A stretch of 64,000 nucleotides of DNA from Bradyrhizobium zhanjiangense (GTDB lineage: Bacteria > Pseudomonadota > Alphaproteobacteria > Rhizobiales > Xanthobacteraceae), in contig NZ_CP022221.1 in the NCBI RefSeq assembly GCF_004114935.1, positions 8,143,001-8,207,000 on the forward strand, written 5' to 3'. The first letter of the stretch is position 1, and the number at the start of each line of letters is the position of its first letter. A program made the translations under genes and the position numbers. This document shows positions 30,565 to 38,949 of the stretch, in pieces. A model generated the notes under the pieces. The model saw only the letters and a list, made by a program, of their open reading frames with translations. It did not search any database and was not told where the DNA came from.

Positions 30565-31032
30565 GTGACCGCCGCTCTCGAACGCCGTGATCTGCTCTTG
30601 CTGGGTGAACGCATTCGCGCCGCGAGTGCAGTGACTCGGCCGTTGATGATCGAGATCATCGATACGGCGTGCCGACGCTTCCCCTCGCTCAGGCAAAGCG
30701 CAGGCACCGCGCGCGTCATGAGCCTGATCGATGTCGAGGCTTGGGCCGATGCCGCGCTCGCATTGATGGAGCTCGAGCTGCCGCTTTGGCAAGTCCGCCG
30801 TATCGCCTATGACGATGGGGAGTGGCATTGCGCCCTGTCGCGCCAACGCGAACTGCCGGACTGGCTGGACTCGGCGGTCGAGGCCCGCCATGCCGACCTT
30901 GCGCTCTCTCTGATGTCGGCCTTTGCCGAGGTGCAGGTGCGGACCGCGGAGGCAGCCCGGCCGAGCGTTCCCTCTGTTCGTCCGGCCCGCGATCCGCTCT
31001 ACGAGCCGATCGGCTGCGACAATGTCGGTTAA
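30565..31032 (+). CDS. Hypothetical protein, 155 aa
   Basis: A GTG-started frame with ACGAGG upstream gives a 155-residue soluble protein with no signal peptide or membrane segment. The N-terminal half is helical and Leu/Ala-rich (LERRDLLLLGERIRAAS; FPSLRQSAGTARVMSLID), the middle has WQVRRIAYDDGEWHCALSR, and the tail is Pro/Arg-rich. I do not recognise a family. Codon use matches its neighbours. It is divergent from the kdp operon across the large palindrome and is followed 6 nt later by a small membrane ORF. Confidence 0.65.
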   Translation: MTAALERRDLLLLGERIRAASAVTRPLMIEIIDTACRRFPSLRQSAGTARVMSLIDVEAWADAALALMELELPLWQVRRIAYDDGEWHCALSRQRELPDWLDSAVEARHADLALSLMSAFAEVQVRTAEAARPSVPSVRPARDPLYEPIGCDNVG

Positions 31033-31038
31033 ACGCGC

Positions 31039-31167
31039 ATGCAGACCGGCAGGCGAAATCTGGAGCGGGTGGTCACCGTTATCGTCTTGACGATGACGCT
31101 GAGCATGATCTGGGGCGCCGTGCTGACGCTCGTGATCGCGCTGGCAGCACGCGGCCTGGGCGTTTAG
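31039..31167 (+). CDS. Putative small membrane protein, 42 aa
   Basis: ATG 31039, 6 nt after the previous stop, opens a 42-codon frame: a basic N-terminus (MQTGRRNLERVV) then a hydrophobic helix VIVLTMTLSMIWGAVLTLVI and a short AARGLGV tail. The positive-inside pattern suits a single-span inner-membrane peptide. It is probably co-transcribed with the 155-aa hypothetical gene. No family is recognised, and the coding status rests on position and composition only. Confidence 0.5.
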   Translation: MQTGRRNLERVVTVIVLTMTLSMIWGAVLTLVIALAARGLGV

Positions 31168-31333
31168 GGTCGCGCCGCCGCGCTCGGCAACTGCACGCGA
31201 GCTGGCCATGGCTGCCTTTGAAGCGAGCAACCGCGCGCGCAGCGCGGTCGCAATGCCCGGTTGAGGCCAGCTATCCCGCAGAAAGGGCCTGCCCGATCTG
31301 GCGCAATTTCACGGAACCGTGTAGAGCGGTTTC

Positions 31334-31969
31334 ATGAGCACAAGCAGCGTCAATGTCGTCGCCCACCCCCTGGTCCAGCACAAGCTCTCCTTGATGCGGG
31401 AGAAGGACCGCTCGACCAAGAGCTTTCGCGAGATCCTGAACGAGATCGGGATGCTGCTCGGCTACGAGGTGACGCGTGACCTGCCGCTGGAGCTGGTCGA
31501 GATCGAGACGCCGATCGCGCCGATGCAGGCGCCGAAGATCGCCGGCAAGAAGCTCACGCTGGCGCCGATCCTGCGCGCGGGCGTCGGCTTCCTCGACGGC
31601 ATGCTGGCGCTGATGCCCTCGGCGCGCATCGCCCATATCGGGCTCTACCGCGACCCCGAGACGTTGCAGGCCGTGGAATATTACTTCAAGGCGCCGCAGG
31701 ATCTGTCCGATCGCACCGTGATCCTGATGGACCCGATGCTGGCCACCGGCAATTCGGCCTGCGCCGGCGCCTCGCTGCTCAAGGCGCGCGGCGCCCGCGA
31801 CATCCGCTTCGTCTGCCTCTTGGCCGCGCCCGAGGGCATCGCGAAGTTCCAGAACGAGCATCCCGACGTGCCGGTCTGGACCGCCGCGATCGACGAGCGG
31901 CTCAACGACCACGGCTACATCGTGCCGGGCCTGGGCGATGCCGGCGACCGGATGTTCGGCACCAAGTAG
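31334..31969 (+). CDS. upp: Uracil phosphoribosyltransferase
   Basis: A 211-residue cytoplasmic salvage enzyme converting uracil and PRPP to UMP. It shows the UPRTase N-terminal [35 protein letters not shown], the PRPP-binding loop [17 protein letters not shown], and the uracil-binding C-terminal [18 protein letters not shown]. Length and motifs are canonical. It stands alone, with the acyl-CoA synthetase gene starting 33 bp downstream. Confidence 0.96.
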   Translation: MSTSSVNVVAHPLVQHKLSLMREKDRSTKSFREILNEIGMLLGYEVTRDLPLELVEIETPIAPMQAPKIAGKKLTLAPILRAGVGFLDGMLALMPSARIAHIGLYRDPETLQAVEYYFKAPQDLSDRTVILMDPMLATGNSACAGASLLKARGARDIRFVCLLAAPEGIAKFQNEHPDVPVWTAAIDERLNDHGYIVPGLGDAGDRMFGTK

Positions 31970-32002
31970 ACAGCTTTGCGCGATCGGGTTACTCCGATTG
32001 CC

Positions 32003-33574
32003 ATGCCGACCGACAGATTTTCGCTGCCATCGCTGATCCGGACCGAGGCCGCCAGTCCCGTCTTCGTGTTCGACGGCAAGCCGGTCACGCCCGCAGAGTT
32101 CTCAGAAAGGATCGAGCAGACCGCCGCCTGGCTCGCCGCGCACGGAATCGGCAGGGGCGACGTCGTCGCGGTCTGGCTGGTCAACCGGATCGAATGGCTC
32201 GCACTGCTGTTCGCCGCCGCCCGCCTGGGCGCGGTCGTTGCCACCGTCAATACGCGCTATCGCAGCGCGGAAGTCGCGCATCTGCTTCGGGTATCCGGTG
32301 CCAAGCTGATGGTGCTCGAAGCCGCGTTCCGCTCGATCGACTTTGCCGCCATTCTCGCCGATATCGCCAAGGACGAGGTGCCCGCACTGCGACAGCTCGC
32401 GGTGGTCGGCGCGGATGCCATCCCGGCGCACTGGCCTTGTGTGCGGTTCGATGCCTTCGAGCGGCCCTATCCGCCCGCCCCGCCGGCTCAGGACGACATC
32501 GACCTGCCGGTACTGCTCTACACGACATCGGGCACGACCAAGGGCCCGAAGCTCGTCGCCCATTCGCAGCGGACGCTGGCGACGCACGCCGCTTCCGTTG
32601 GCAAGGCACTCAAGCTTGATCCACAGCGCCACTCGCTGCTCGCGATGCTGCCGTTCTGCGGCACGTTTGGCATGACGAGCCTGCTCGGCTTCATCGCAGC
32701 GGGCGCGACCATTCATGTGCTCGACGCCTTCGAAGCGGCGCCGGCGGCGAAGATCCTCAGCGCGTGCAGGATCACGCACTCCTTCGGCTCGGACGAGATG
32801 TTCCGCCGCATCCTCGCGCTCACCGATGCACCACGTCCGTTTCCGCATCTCGAAATCTGCGGCTTCGCCGCGTTCCAGCCCGGCTGGCGCGAGCTGGCCG
32901 CGGAGGCCGAGGCGCGCGGCATGTCGCTGTTCGGCCTCTACGGATCGAGCGAGGTGCAGGCGCTGTTCTCGATCGGCCGCGGCAGCGATGCCTTCGCCAA
33001 CCGCATCGAAGGCGGCGGCTGGCCGATGTCGCCGGACGCGAAAGTCCGCGTCCGCGATGTCGAGAGCGGCGAGCTTGCGGCCCAGGGCGTTTCTGGCGAG
33101 ATCGAGATCAGCGCGCCGTCGCGCTTCCTCGGCTACTTCAACAATCCCGAGGCGACGCGCGAAGCGATCACCGCCGACGGGTTCTTCCGCACCGGCGACA
33201 TCGGCCACCTGCGCGGCGATGGCTCCTTCGTCTACGAGACGCGCGCAGGCGATGCGATGCGGCTCGGCGGCTTCCTGGTCGCGCCCGGCGAAATCGAAGA
33301 CGAGCTCAAGTCGTGCGCTGGGGTGGCCGACGCTCAGGTGGTTGCGGTCGATCTCAAGGGCCAGGCACGCTGCGTCGCCTTCGTGATCCCGGCTGGAGAG
33401 CCACCGCGACAGGACGCGCTGACTGCCCATCTGCGCGAGCGGCTCGCCGGCTACAAGGTGCCGGCGCGGATCTATGTCGTGGACGCCTTCCCCGTCACCG
33501 ACAGTGCCAATGGCGTCAAGATCCAGCGCGCCAGGCTTCGTGCCATGGCCATGGAACGCATCGCCGCCGAATAG
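32003..33574 (+). CDS. Acyl-CoA synthetase / AMP-dependent ligase (ANL family)
   Basis: A 523-residue adenylate-forming enzyme expected to activate a carboxylic acid to its CoA thioester. The ATP P-loop is LLYTTSGTTKGPKLVAHSQ near residue 172, A5 is LYGSSEVQALF, A7 is FFRTGDIGHLRGDG, and the hinge/A8 region is ETRAGDAMRLGGFLVAPGEIED. The C-terminal catalytic Lys region is ANGVKIQRARLR. ATG 32003 is preferred to a TTG nine codons earlier. Substrate is unclear; neighbouring acyl-CoA dehydrogenase, MaoC and lyase genes suggest fatty- or aromatic-acid degradation. Confidence 0.87.
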   Translation: MPTDRFSLPSLIRTEAASPVFVFDGKPVTPAEFSERIEQTAAWLAAHGIGRGDVVAVWLVNRIEWLALLFAAARLGAVVATVNTRYRSAEVAHLLRVSGAKLMVLEAAFRSIDFAAILADIAKDEVPALRQLAVVGADAIPAHWPCVRFDAFERPYPPAPPAQDDIDLPVLLYTTSGTTKGPKLVAHSQRTLATHAASVGKALKLDPQRHSLLAMLPFCGTFGMTSLLGFIAAGATIHVLDAFEAAPAAKILSACRITHSFGSDEMFRRILALTDAPRPFPHLEICGFAAFQPGWRELAAEAEARGMSLFGLYGSSEVQALFSIGRGSDAFANRIEGGGWPMSPDAKVRVRDVESGELAAQGVSGEIEISAPSRFLGYFNNPEATREAITADGFFRTGDIGHLRGDGSFVYETRAGDAMRLGGFLVAPGEIEDELKSCAGVADAQVVAVDLKGQARCVAFVIPAGEPPRQDALTAHLRERLAGYKVPARIYVVDAFPVTDSANGVKIQRARLRAMAMERIAAE

Positions 33575-33606
33575 GCCAGCCTGTTTGGTTGCGCCACAAG
33601 ACTCGT

Positions 33607-34773
33607 TCAGTAGGACTTCGCGAGCCCCAGCACCTTTTCTGCGATGAAGCTTAGCGCAAGCTGCGGACTGACCGGCGCGATGCGCGGGATCAGCACCTCG
33701 CGCAAATAGCGTTCGACGTGGAATTCCTTGGCGTAACCAAAGCCGCCATGGGTCATCACCGCCTGTTCGCAGGCCGAGAAGCCGGCTTCGCCCGCGAGAT
33801 ACTTTGCCGCATTGGCTGCGGCGCCGCAGGGCATGCCCTTGTCGTATTGCCAGGCCGCCGACATCACCATCAACCAGGCCGCCTCGAGCTCGACCCAGTT
33901 CACCGCCAGCGGATGCTGGATGCCCTGGTTCTTGCCGATCGGGCGGTTGAACACCACGCGCGTCTTGGCGTACTCGGTCGCGCGCGACAGCGCGAGCTTG
34001 CCGAGCCCCACGGCCTCCGCCGCGATCAGGATACGCTCCGGGTTCATGCCTTCGAGGATGTACTGGAAGCCTTTGCCTTCCTCGCCGATCCGATCCTCCA
34101 TCGGAATTTCAAAGTCCTCGAAGAACAGCTCGTTGGAATCGACGATCTTGCGGCCCATTTTCTCGATCTCGTGCACCTTGATCCTGTTGCGGTCGAAATC
34201 GGTGTAGAACAGGCTGAGGCCGTGGGTCGGCGAGCGCACCTCTTCCAGCGGCGTGGTGCGCGCCAGCAGCAGGATCTTGTGCGCGACCTGCGCGGTCGAG
34301 ATCCACACCTTCTGACCGTTGACGATGTAGCGGTCGTTCTTGGCGACCGCGCGGGTCTTGAGCTGGGTGGTGTTGAGGCCAGTGTTGGGCTCGGTGACGG
34401 CGAAGCACGCCTTCTCGCGGCCCTCGACCATCGGCGGCAGCATGCGCTTGCGCTGCGCCTCGGTGCCGAACACGACGACGGGGTTGAGTCCGAACACGTT
34501 GATGTGCACCGCAGAGGCGCCGGACATGCCGGCGCCGGATTCGGCGATGGTGCGCATCATGATCGCGGCTTCCGTGATGCCGAGCCCGGAGCCGCCGTAC
34601 TCCTCCGGCACGCAGATGCCGAGCCAGCCAGCGTCGGCCAGCGCCTTGTGGAAGTCGTGCGGGAAGCCGCCGTCGTGGTCCTTCTTCAGCCAATAGGCAT
34701 CGGGGAAGCCTTCGCAGATCTTGGCGATGGCGTCGCGAATGGCTTCCTGCTGATCGGTGAGCGCGAAATCCAT
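33607..34773 (-). CDS. Acyl-CoA dehydrogenase
   Basis: A 388-residue FAD enzyme introducing a trans-2 double bond into an acyl-CoA. Family landmarks are LGICVPEEYGGSGLGITEAA, FAVTEPNTGLNTTQLKTRA (FAD/substrate contacts), KVWISTAQVAHKILLLART, and the C-terminal THGGFGYAKEFHVERYLRE. ATG 34773 follows AAGGAGA at good spacing. It is convergent with the acyl-CoA synthetase gene and divergent from the MaoC-lyase pair across 288 bp with no recognisable gene. Confidence 0.92.
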   Translation of the reverse strand: MDFALTDQQEAIRDAIAKICEGFPDAYWLKKDHDGGFPHDFHKALADAGWLGICVPEEYGGSGLGITEAAIMMRTIAESGAGMSGASAVHINVFGLNPVVVFGTEAQRKRMLPPMVEGREKACFAVTEPNTGLNTTQLKTRAVAKNDRYIVNGQKVWISTAQVAHKILLLARTTPLEEVRSPTHGLSLFYTDFDRNRIKVHEIEKMGRKIVDSNELFFEDFEIPMEDRIGEEGKGFQYILEGMNPERILIAAEAVGLGKLALSRATEYAKTRVVFNRPIGKNQGIQHPLAVNWVELEAAWLMVMSAAWQYDKGMPCGAAANAAKYLAGEAGFSACEQAVMTHGGFGYAKEFHVERYLREVLIPRIAPVSPQLALSFIAEKVLGLAKSY

Positions 34774-35061
34774 GTTCTTGATCTCCTTATTGGGAGCAGC
34801 GGCGACTCACGGGCCCGATCTTGAGGCGAGTTGGAAAATGACCGTGCCAGCCGCGACCGCGCGCAATCTCTCTTCTCTTCGCGTGCCCCACCCAAAAGGC
34901 CATGGCCGATTGCTGCGCCGGACGTTCCCTCGGTTGCGTTCTTTAGCTGGAAAAACTGAATACAGATACGTGAATTTGTCTGCCAACTGTGTGTACCATG
35001 CATAGGGTCATGCGGCGCGACTGTGCGAGCGCGCTGTTATTTCGCAGGGAGGGAAACCGCG

Positions 35062-35514
35062 ATGGCCGGACTTTATTACGAGGATTTTTCCGTGGGCCAG
35101 GAGTTCAGGCATCCGCTGACCCGGACCGTCACGGAGATGGACAACACCATGTTCAGCCTGCTGACACTCAACCCCCAGCCGCTGCACATCGACGCGCATT
35201 TCTCCGAAAAGACCGAATTCGGCCAGCGCATTTTCAACAGCCTTTACACCCTCGGCATCATGATCGGCATGACAGTCTATGATACGACCCTGGGGACTAC
35301 CGTTGCCAATCTCGGCATGACCGACGTCACTTTTCCAAAGCCTGTCTTCCATGGCGATACGTTACGGGCAACGACGAAGGTGCTTTCGTTGCGGGAATCG
35401 AAATCGCGCCCCAGGGCGGGCATCGTCGAGTTCGAGCACCACGCTCTTAACCAGAACGATGAGATCGTCGGCAAATGCCGGCGCATGGCGATGATGCACA
35501 AGAGGCCGGTCTGA
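35062..35514 (+). CDS. MaoC family (hot-dog) dehydratase
   Basis: A 150-residue hot-dog-fold protein expected to hydrate or dehydrate an enoyl/3-hydroxyacyl-CoA or mesaconyl-type thioester. It shows YYEDFSVGQEFRHPLTR, the hydratase motif LTLNPQPLHIDAHFSEKTEFG with the catalytic Asp/Asn and His region, and VTFPKPVFHGDTLRATTKV. ATG 35062 has an AGGGAGGG ribosome-binding site; the longer frame upstream is not family-like. Its TGA overlaps the next ATG, so it is coupled with the lyase gene. Confidence 0.9.
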   Translation: MAGLYYEDFSVGQEFRHPLTRTVTEMDNTMFSLLTLNPQPLHIDAHFSEKTEFGQRIFNSLYTLGIMIGMTVYDTTLGTTVANLGMTDVTFPKPVFHGDTLRATTKVLSLRESKSRPRAGIVEFEHHALNQNDEIVGKCRRMAMMHKRPV

Positions 35515-36365
35515 TGCGTTCGATGCTGTTCGTGCCGGGTGATTCCCCGCGCAAATTCGAGAAGGCGAGCGAAGGCAAGGCCGACGCGCTGATCATCGAT
35601 CTCGAGGACTCCGTCGTCACCGAGAAGAAGGACGAAGCACGCGGGTTGACGCTCGCGATGCTCATGGGCTCTCGCGGCCCGCACCAGCTCTATGTCCGCG
35701 TCAACGCGCTCGACACCGGCATGACGCTCGCCGATCTCACCGCGGTGATGCCCGGCAAGCCCGACGGCATCGTGCTGCCGAAATCGCAAGGCGGCGACGA
35801 TGTGCGGCAGGTGGCAACTTGGCTCGAAGCGTTCGAGGCGGCGTCTGGCATCAGGGTCGGCACGACGCGTATCGTCTGCGTCGCGACCGAGACCGCCGGC
35901 TCGATCTTCGGCCTCGGCAGCTACAAGGGATGCTCCCCGCGCCTCGCCGGGCTGATGTGGGGCGCGGAAGACCTCTCGGCCTCGCTCGGCGCCACCGAGA
36001 AAGCCTCGGGCGGCGTGTTCCACAGCCCCTATCGGCTCGCGCGCGATCTCTGCCTGATGGCGGCGGCGGCGGCCGAGGTCGCACCGATCGATACCGTCTA
36101 TACCGACATCGACAATCTCGCCGGCCTCGAAGCCGAAACGCGCGCGGCACGGCGCGACGGTTTTTCGGCCAAGGCACTGATCCATCCCAAGCATGTCGAT
36201 ATCGTCAACGCGGCCTTCGAGCCGACCGACGCCGAGCGCACATGGGCTACGAGGGTGATCGCCGCGTTCGCGAGCAATCCCAATTCCGGCACGCTGCGGC
36301 TCGACGGCCAGATGATCGACAAGCCGCATCTTCGCGCCGCGAAGAAGATCCTCGGCCAAGCCTAG
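35514..36365 (+). CDS. HpcH/HpaI aldolase / citrate lyase beta-like CoA ester lyase
   Basis: A 283-residue TIM-barrel lyase of the CitE/malyl-CoA lyase group. It begins MRSMLFVPGDSPRKFEKA, then ALIIDLEDSVV with metal-ligating acids, YVRVNALDTGMT, GIVLPKSQGGDDV, and LMWGAEDLSASLGA. The C-terminal KALIHPKHVDIVNAAF is also typical. It overlaps the MaoC gene by one base (TGATG). MaoC-lyase pairs handle beta-methylmalyl-CoA or similar hydroxyacyl-CoAs, but the actual substrate cannot be read from the sequence. Confidence 0.88.
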   Translation: MRSMLFVPGDSPRKFEKASEGKADALIIDLEDSVVTEKKDEARGLTLAMLMGSRGPHQLYVRVNALDTGMTLADLTAVMPGKPDGIVLPKSQGGDDVRQVATWLEAFEAASGIRVGTTRIVCVATETAGSIFGLGSYKGCSPRLAGLMWGAEDLSASLGATEKASGGVFHSPYRLARDLCLMAAAAAEVAPIDTVYTDIDNLAGLEAETRAARRDGFSAKALIHPKHVDIVNAAFEPTDAERTWATRVIAAFASNPNSGTLRLDGQMIDKPHLRAAKKILGQA

Positions 36366-36432
36366 ATCAGGACGCAAGCCTCGCCATGATCGTGCGCCAA
36401 GCCGCGCTGATTGCGCGGACTATCGATCGGCC

Positions 36433-36816
36433 TCAGTCGAATCCCTGAACGGGCGGCGTCGAGGTTTGCGGCGGCACGGCGGGCGCGGCTTGAACCGGCG
36501 GCGTCGGATTGCCGGCAGCTCTCATCTGGCCGTTGGCAGCCATCGCCTCGCGCGCGGGCGGTGGGACGCGGGTCGCGGCCGCGCGACGCGGCGGCTGGCG
36601 GTGCCTTGCCGACTGCGAACCTCTCAATCCCCAGGATCGAGCAATCGAAGGTCCGGCGGTGTAGCCGACCAAAGCTCCCGCGACGGCTCCGACCGGGCCC
36701 AGCACGACCGCACCGGATAAGGCGCCGAGCGCTGCATCTCCCGCGCGCTCCTGCGCAACTGCGCTCGCGGGCACGCAAGCCAGCATTGCAATGGCGGTGA
36801 TCAGAGCCTTGTTCAT
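36433..36816 (-). CDS. Small exported protein with glycine-zipper-like segment
   Basis: A 127-residue protein with a signal peptide (MNKALITAIAMLACVPASAVAQ) and probable cleavage after AVA. The next segment, ALGALSGAVVLGPVGAVAGALV then GYTAG, repeats small residues in the manner of glycine-zipper proteins that associate with membranes. The C-terminal half is low-complexity, rich in Pro, Ala, Arg and Gln. The start at 36816 has GAGGGAGA upstream. Function is unknown. It runs the same way as the fumarylacetoacetase-family gene but 150 bp downstream of it. Confidence 0.75.
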   Translation of the reverse strand: MNKALITAIAMLACVPASAVAQERAGDAALGALSGAVVLGPVGAVAGALVGYTAGPSIARSWGLRGSQSARHRQPPRRAAATRVPPPAREAMAANGQMRAAGNPTPPVQAAPAVPPQTSTPPVQGFD

Positions 36817-36967
36817 CGGAATGTCTCCCTCGCGGGAGATCACTCCTGCTCAAATATGGCCGTACGAAGTTCGCTTGCCGGCCAACAAAGGGCAATCGAC
36901 CATGGAACTCGCCGTTCCCAGCTTGCACCCTCAACCGGGGTTGTAAGCCGGCCAGTCAGCGCAACTG

Positions 36968-37765
36968 CTACACGATCTTGATCGACATGTCCGGCAAGCC
37001 CTCGAGCTTGCACACGAGCACGTCGTCCTTCACCACCGGGCCGACATTCTCCGGCGTGCCGGAATAGATGATGTCGCCGGCCTTGAGCTCGAACGCTTCC
37101 GACAGCTTTGCGATCTGCTCGGCGACGCTCCAGATCATCTTGCTGAGATCGGAGTTCTGCCGGACGGTGCCGTTCACCGTCAGCGAGATCGCACCCTTCT
37201 CGAAATGGCCGGTCTTGCTTGCCGGATGAATCGGACCGAGCACGGCAGCATGATCAAAACTCTTGCCGATCTCCCAGGGCTTCTTCTCGGCGGCCATGCC
37301 GTTCTGGAGATCGCGTCGGGTCATGTCGAGCCCGAGCGCATAGCCGTAGACATGGTCGAGCGCCTTCTCGACGGGAATGTTGGTGCCGCCGGATTTCAGC
37401 GCCGCGACCAACTCGACCTCATGATGATAGTTCTTGGTCAGCGACGGATAGGGATGATCGGCGACCTCGCCGACCGCGACGTTCTGGATCGCATCGGTCG
37501 GCTTCTGGAAGAAGAACGGCGGCTCGCGGTTCGGATCCGAGCCGCGCTCGATCGCGTGCGCCGCGTAATTGCGCCCGATGCAGTAGATGCGGCGCACCTG
37601 GAACACTTGGGTCTCGCCGACGATCGGGATCGTCACCATCGACACCGGGAAGATCGGCTTGGGCCCGGCTTGCGCGGCGGCCGGTGCGACGTCCGCCATG
37701 GTGGCCGCGGTCACGACCGCGGCGGTTGCGAGCAGATCGCGTCGCGTGGGTGAGGTCCTCTTCAT
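36968..37765 (-). CDS. Fumarylacetoacetate hydrolase family protein with Tat signal
   Basis: A 265-residue FAH-fold protein. The N-terminus MKRTSPTRRDLLATAAVV has twin arginines followed by a hydrophobic stretch and AAAQAG, as in Tat-exported proteins. The fold motifs are YCIGRNYAAHAIERG, PPFFFQKPTDAI, HHEVELVAALKSGG with metal-ligating Glu, GYALGLDMTRRDLQ, KSFDHAAVLGP and GDIIYSGTPENVGPV. Family members hydrolyse or decarboxylate 2,4-diketo acids. Export is unusual for this family. The ATG at 37765 has GGGAG upstream; the longer open frame upstream is part of a degraded protease gene. Confidence 0.85.
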   Translation of the reverse strand: MKRTSPTRRDLLATAAVVTAATMADVAPAAAQAGPKPIFPVSMVTIPIVGETQVFQVRRIYCIGRNYAAHAIERGSDPNREPPFFFQKPTDAIQNVAVGEVADHPYPSLTKNYHHEVELVAALKSGGTNIPVEKALDHVYGYALGLDMTRRDLQNGMAAEKKPWEIGKSFDHAAVLGPIHPASKTGHFEKGAISLTVNGTVRQNSDLSKMIWSVAEQIAKLSEAFELKAGDIIYSGTPENVGPVVKDDVLVCKLEGLPDMSIKIV

Positions 37766-37859
37766 CTCAGGTGCTCCCTTCGCCTTCTTGGGCGGCGTCA
37801 TGCGCGCCGATCTGGCTGATAATCGATATTTGGTATGCCAGCAACACTGATCGGCGCGG

Positions 37860-38403
37860 CGACTGGTTGCCGATCGCAAGCACGAAATCCCCGACTTCGA
37901 GCGCGTCGCTGTCGCCGAAGGAAAGCGCCTTGAGCCCGGCCGGGTTCTGGATCTGGAGACCGCGACATCCGTCGGCGGATCACGGCCGATGACTTTGGCG
38001 GAAAACTGCCGGCCGTCCTTGGTGGTGATCTGAACGGCGGAGGTACCTTCGACCACGTGATTGTTGGTCAGTACGTAGCCGCGCTGGGCATCGACGATGA
38101 CCCGGAGCCGGTCGCGTTGACCTCCTTCTCGATCTGCCTGGGGACGTCGAAGAATTCGCGGAAGAGCGGGTCGCGATAGAGCGGATTGTCCTCGCGCACG
38201 CGTCCATGCACGGAGATGTTGACGACGGCCGGCGTTACTTGGCGCACCAGCGGCGCCAGGGTCGGCACCGACCCACCCGTCTTCAGGTCTGGGATTTGGC
38301 CAGTGGCCGGCTGCGACGCCGTGAGCGCCAGCACCAGCAACGCCAGAGAAAGCAAACGCACAGCATTCAGCTTCGTCACCTGCCGCTTAGCCTGGGATTG
38401 CAT
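37860..38403 (-). pseudogene. Degraded DegP/HtrA-type serine protease
   Basis: The minus strand from ATG 38403 encodes a signal peptide (LLSLALLVLALTASQPATGQ) and HtrA N-terminal sequence (LVRQVTPAVVNISVHGRV; PLFREFFDVP). Near 38100 one G appears lost in the GSG turn and the reading frame changes. The next frame continues GYVLTNNHVVEGTSAVQ (His of the triad) and DPPTDVAV (Asp). A second one-base loss near 37957 shifts the frame again to LQIQNPAG, then LSFGDSDALEVGDFVLAIGNQ. Homology ends before the GNSGG serine motif and PDZ domains. Two frameshifts and a 3' truncation make this a clear remnant. Confidence 0.85.
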
Positions 38404-38420
38404 GGAAGAGCTTTGTGGCC

Positions 38421-38531
38421 TCAGTCACGCGGCGCAGCGATGAGACCGGTCATGGCCAGAAACGGAACGGCCAAGGCCACCGAGGCTTGGCCGAGCAGCA
38501 CGAGCGCCAGAACGGTGTGCGTGAGCATCAT
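38421..38531 (-). CDS. Possible 36-aa hydrophobic peptide
   Basis: The ATG ATG at 38531 overlaps the stop of the upstream 111-aa gene and opens a 36-codon frame, MMLTHTVLALVLLGQASVAL then AVPFLAMTGLIAAPRD. It could be one membrane helix or a signal-like peptide. Support is the coupled overlap and composition only. It lies just upstream of the protease remnant, so it could also be leftover sequence. Confidence 0.35.
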   Translation of the reverse strand: MMLTHTVLALVLLGQASVALAVPFLAMTGLIAAPRD

Positions 38532-38863
38532 GCTGCTCGCCGCTCAGCGGCGGCCCAGGGCCGTCGCAGCCGCATCGGGACGCCGCCGCCGCGCGGCGGG
38601 TCGTCATTGTCATTGTCGCCGTCGAGCCGGCGCAACGCCGTCAGAATATCGGCGGGTCGGACGATCTGGCTCGTGCCCGGCATCTCGCGCAGAGCGGGAC
38701 AGGATTCGACCGCGTATATGTCGGACGCCCAGGACGAGAGGATGATCCGTTTCTCCGGTGTGGAGAGCTCCTCAGCATTCAGGACGTCGGCAGGTGAGTC
38801 GTAATGGGCAGCGGGATGAAACAGCGGGTTGAAAGTGCCGGCATTGGTATTCACGTTGGTCAT
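38528..38863 (-). CDS. Conserved-looking hypothetical protein, 111 aa
   Basis: A soluble 111-residue protein, MTNVNTNAGTFNPLFHPAAH at the start. The middle reads YDSPADVLNAEELSTPEKR, IILSSWASDIYAVESCPALR then EMPGTSQIVRPADILTALRRLD, and the tail is acidic then Arg-rich. AGGGGAGG lies upstream of ATG 38863. The STPEKRxILxSWxSD pattern recalls small rhizobial proteins of unknown role. It is 86 bp downstream of the Hsp20 pair and may share their transcript. No function is assigned. Confidence 0.7.
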   Translation of the reverse strand: MTNVNTNAGTFNPLFHPAAHYDSPADVLNAEELSTPEKRIILSSWASDIYAVESCPALREMPGTSQIVRPADILTALRRLDGDNDNDDPPRGGGVPMRLRRPWAAAERRAA

Positions 38864-38949
38864 CGGTCGTGCCTCCCCTCATGCTCCTTTCCAAGGGACG
38901 GGGTTTGTTGATGATGGACGGCGGCACCCACCGCCGCCGCCCGTGGTTG

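Noticed and set aside
34774..35061. Gene between the acyl-CoA dehydrogenase and MaoC genes
   Set aside because: No frame with coding character; interpreted as a divergent promoter region, without a clear operator.
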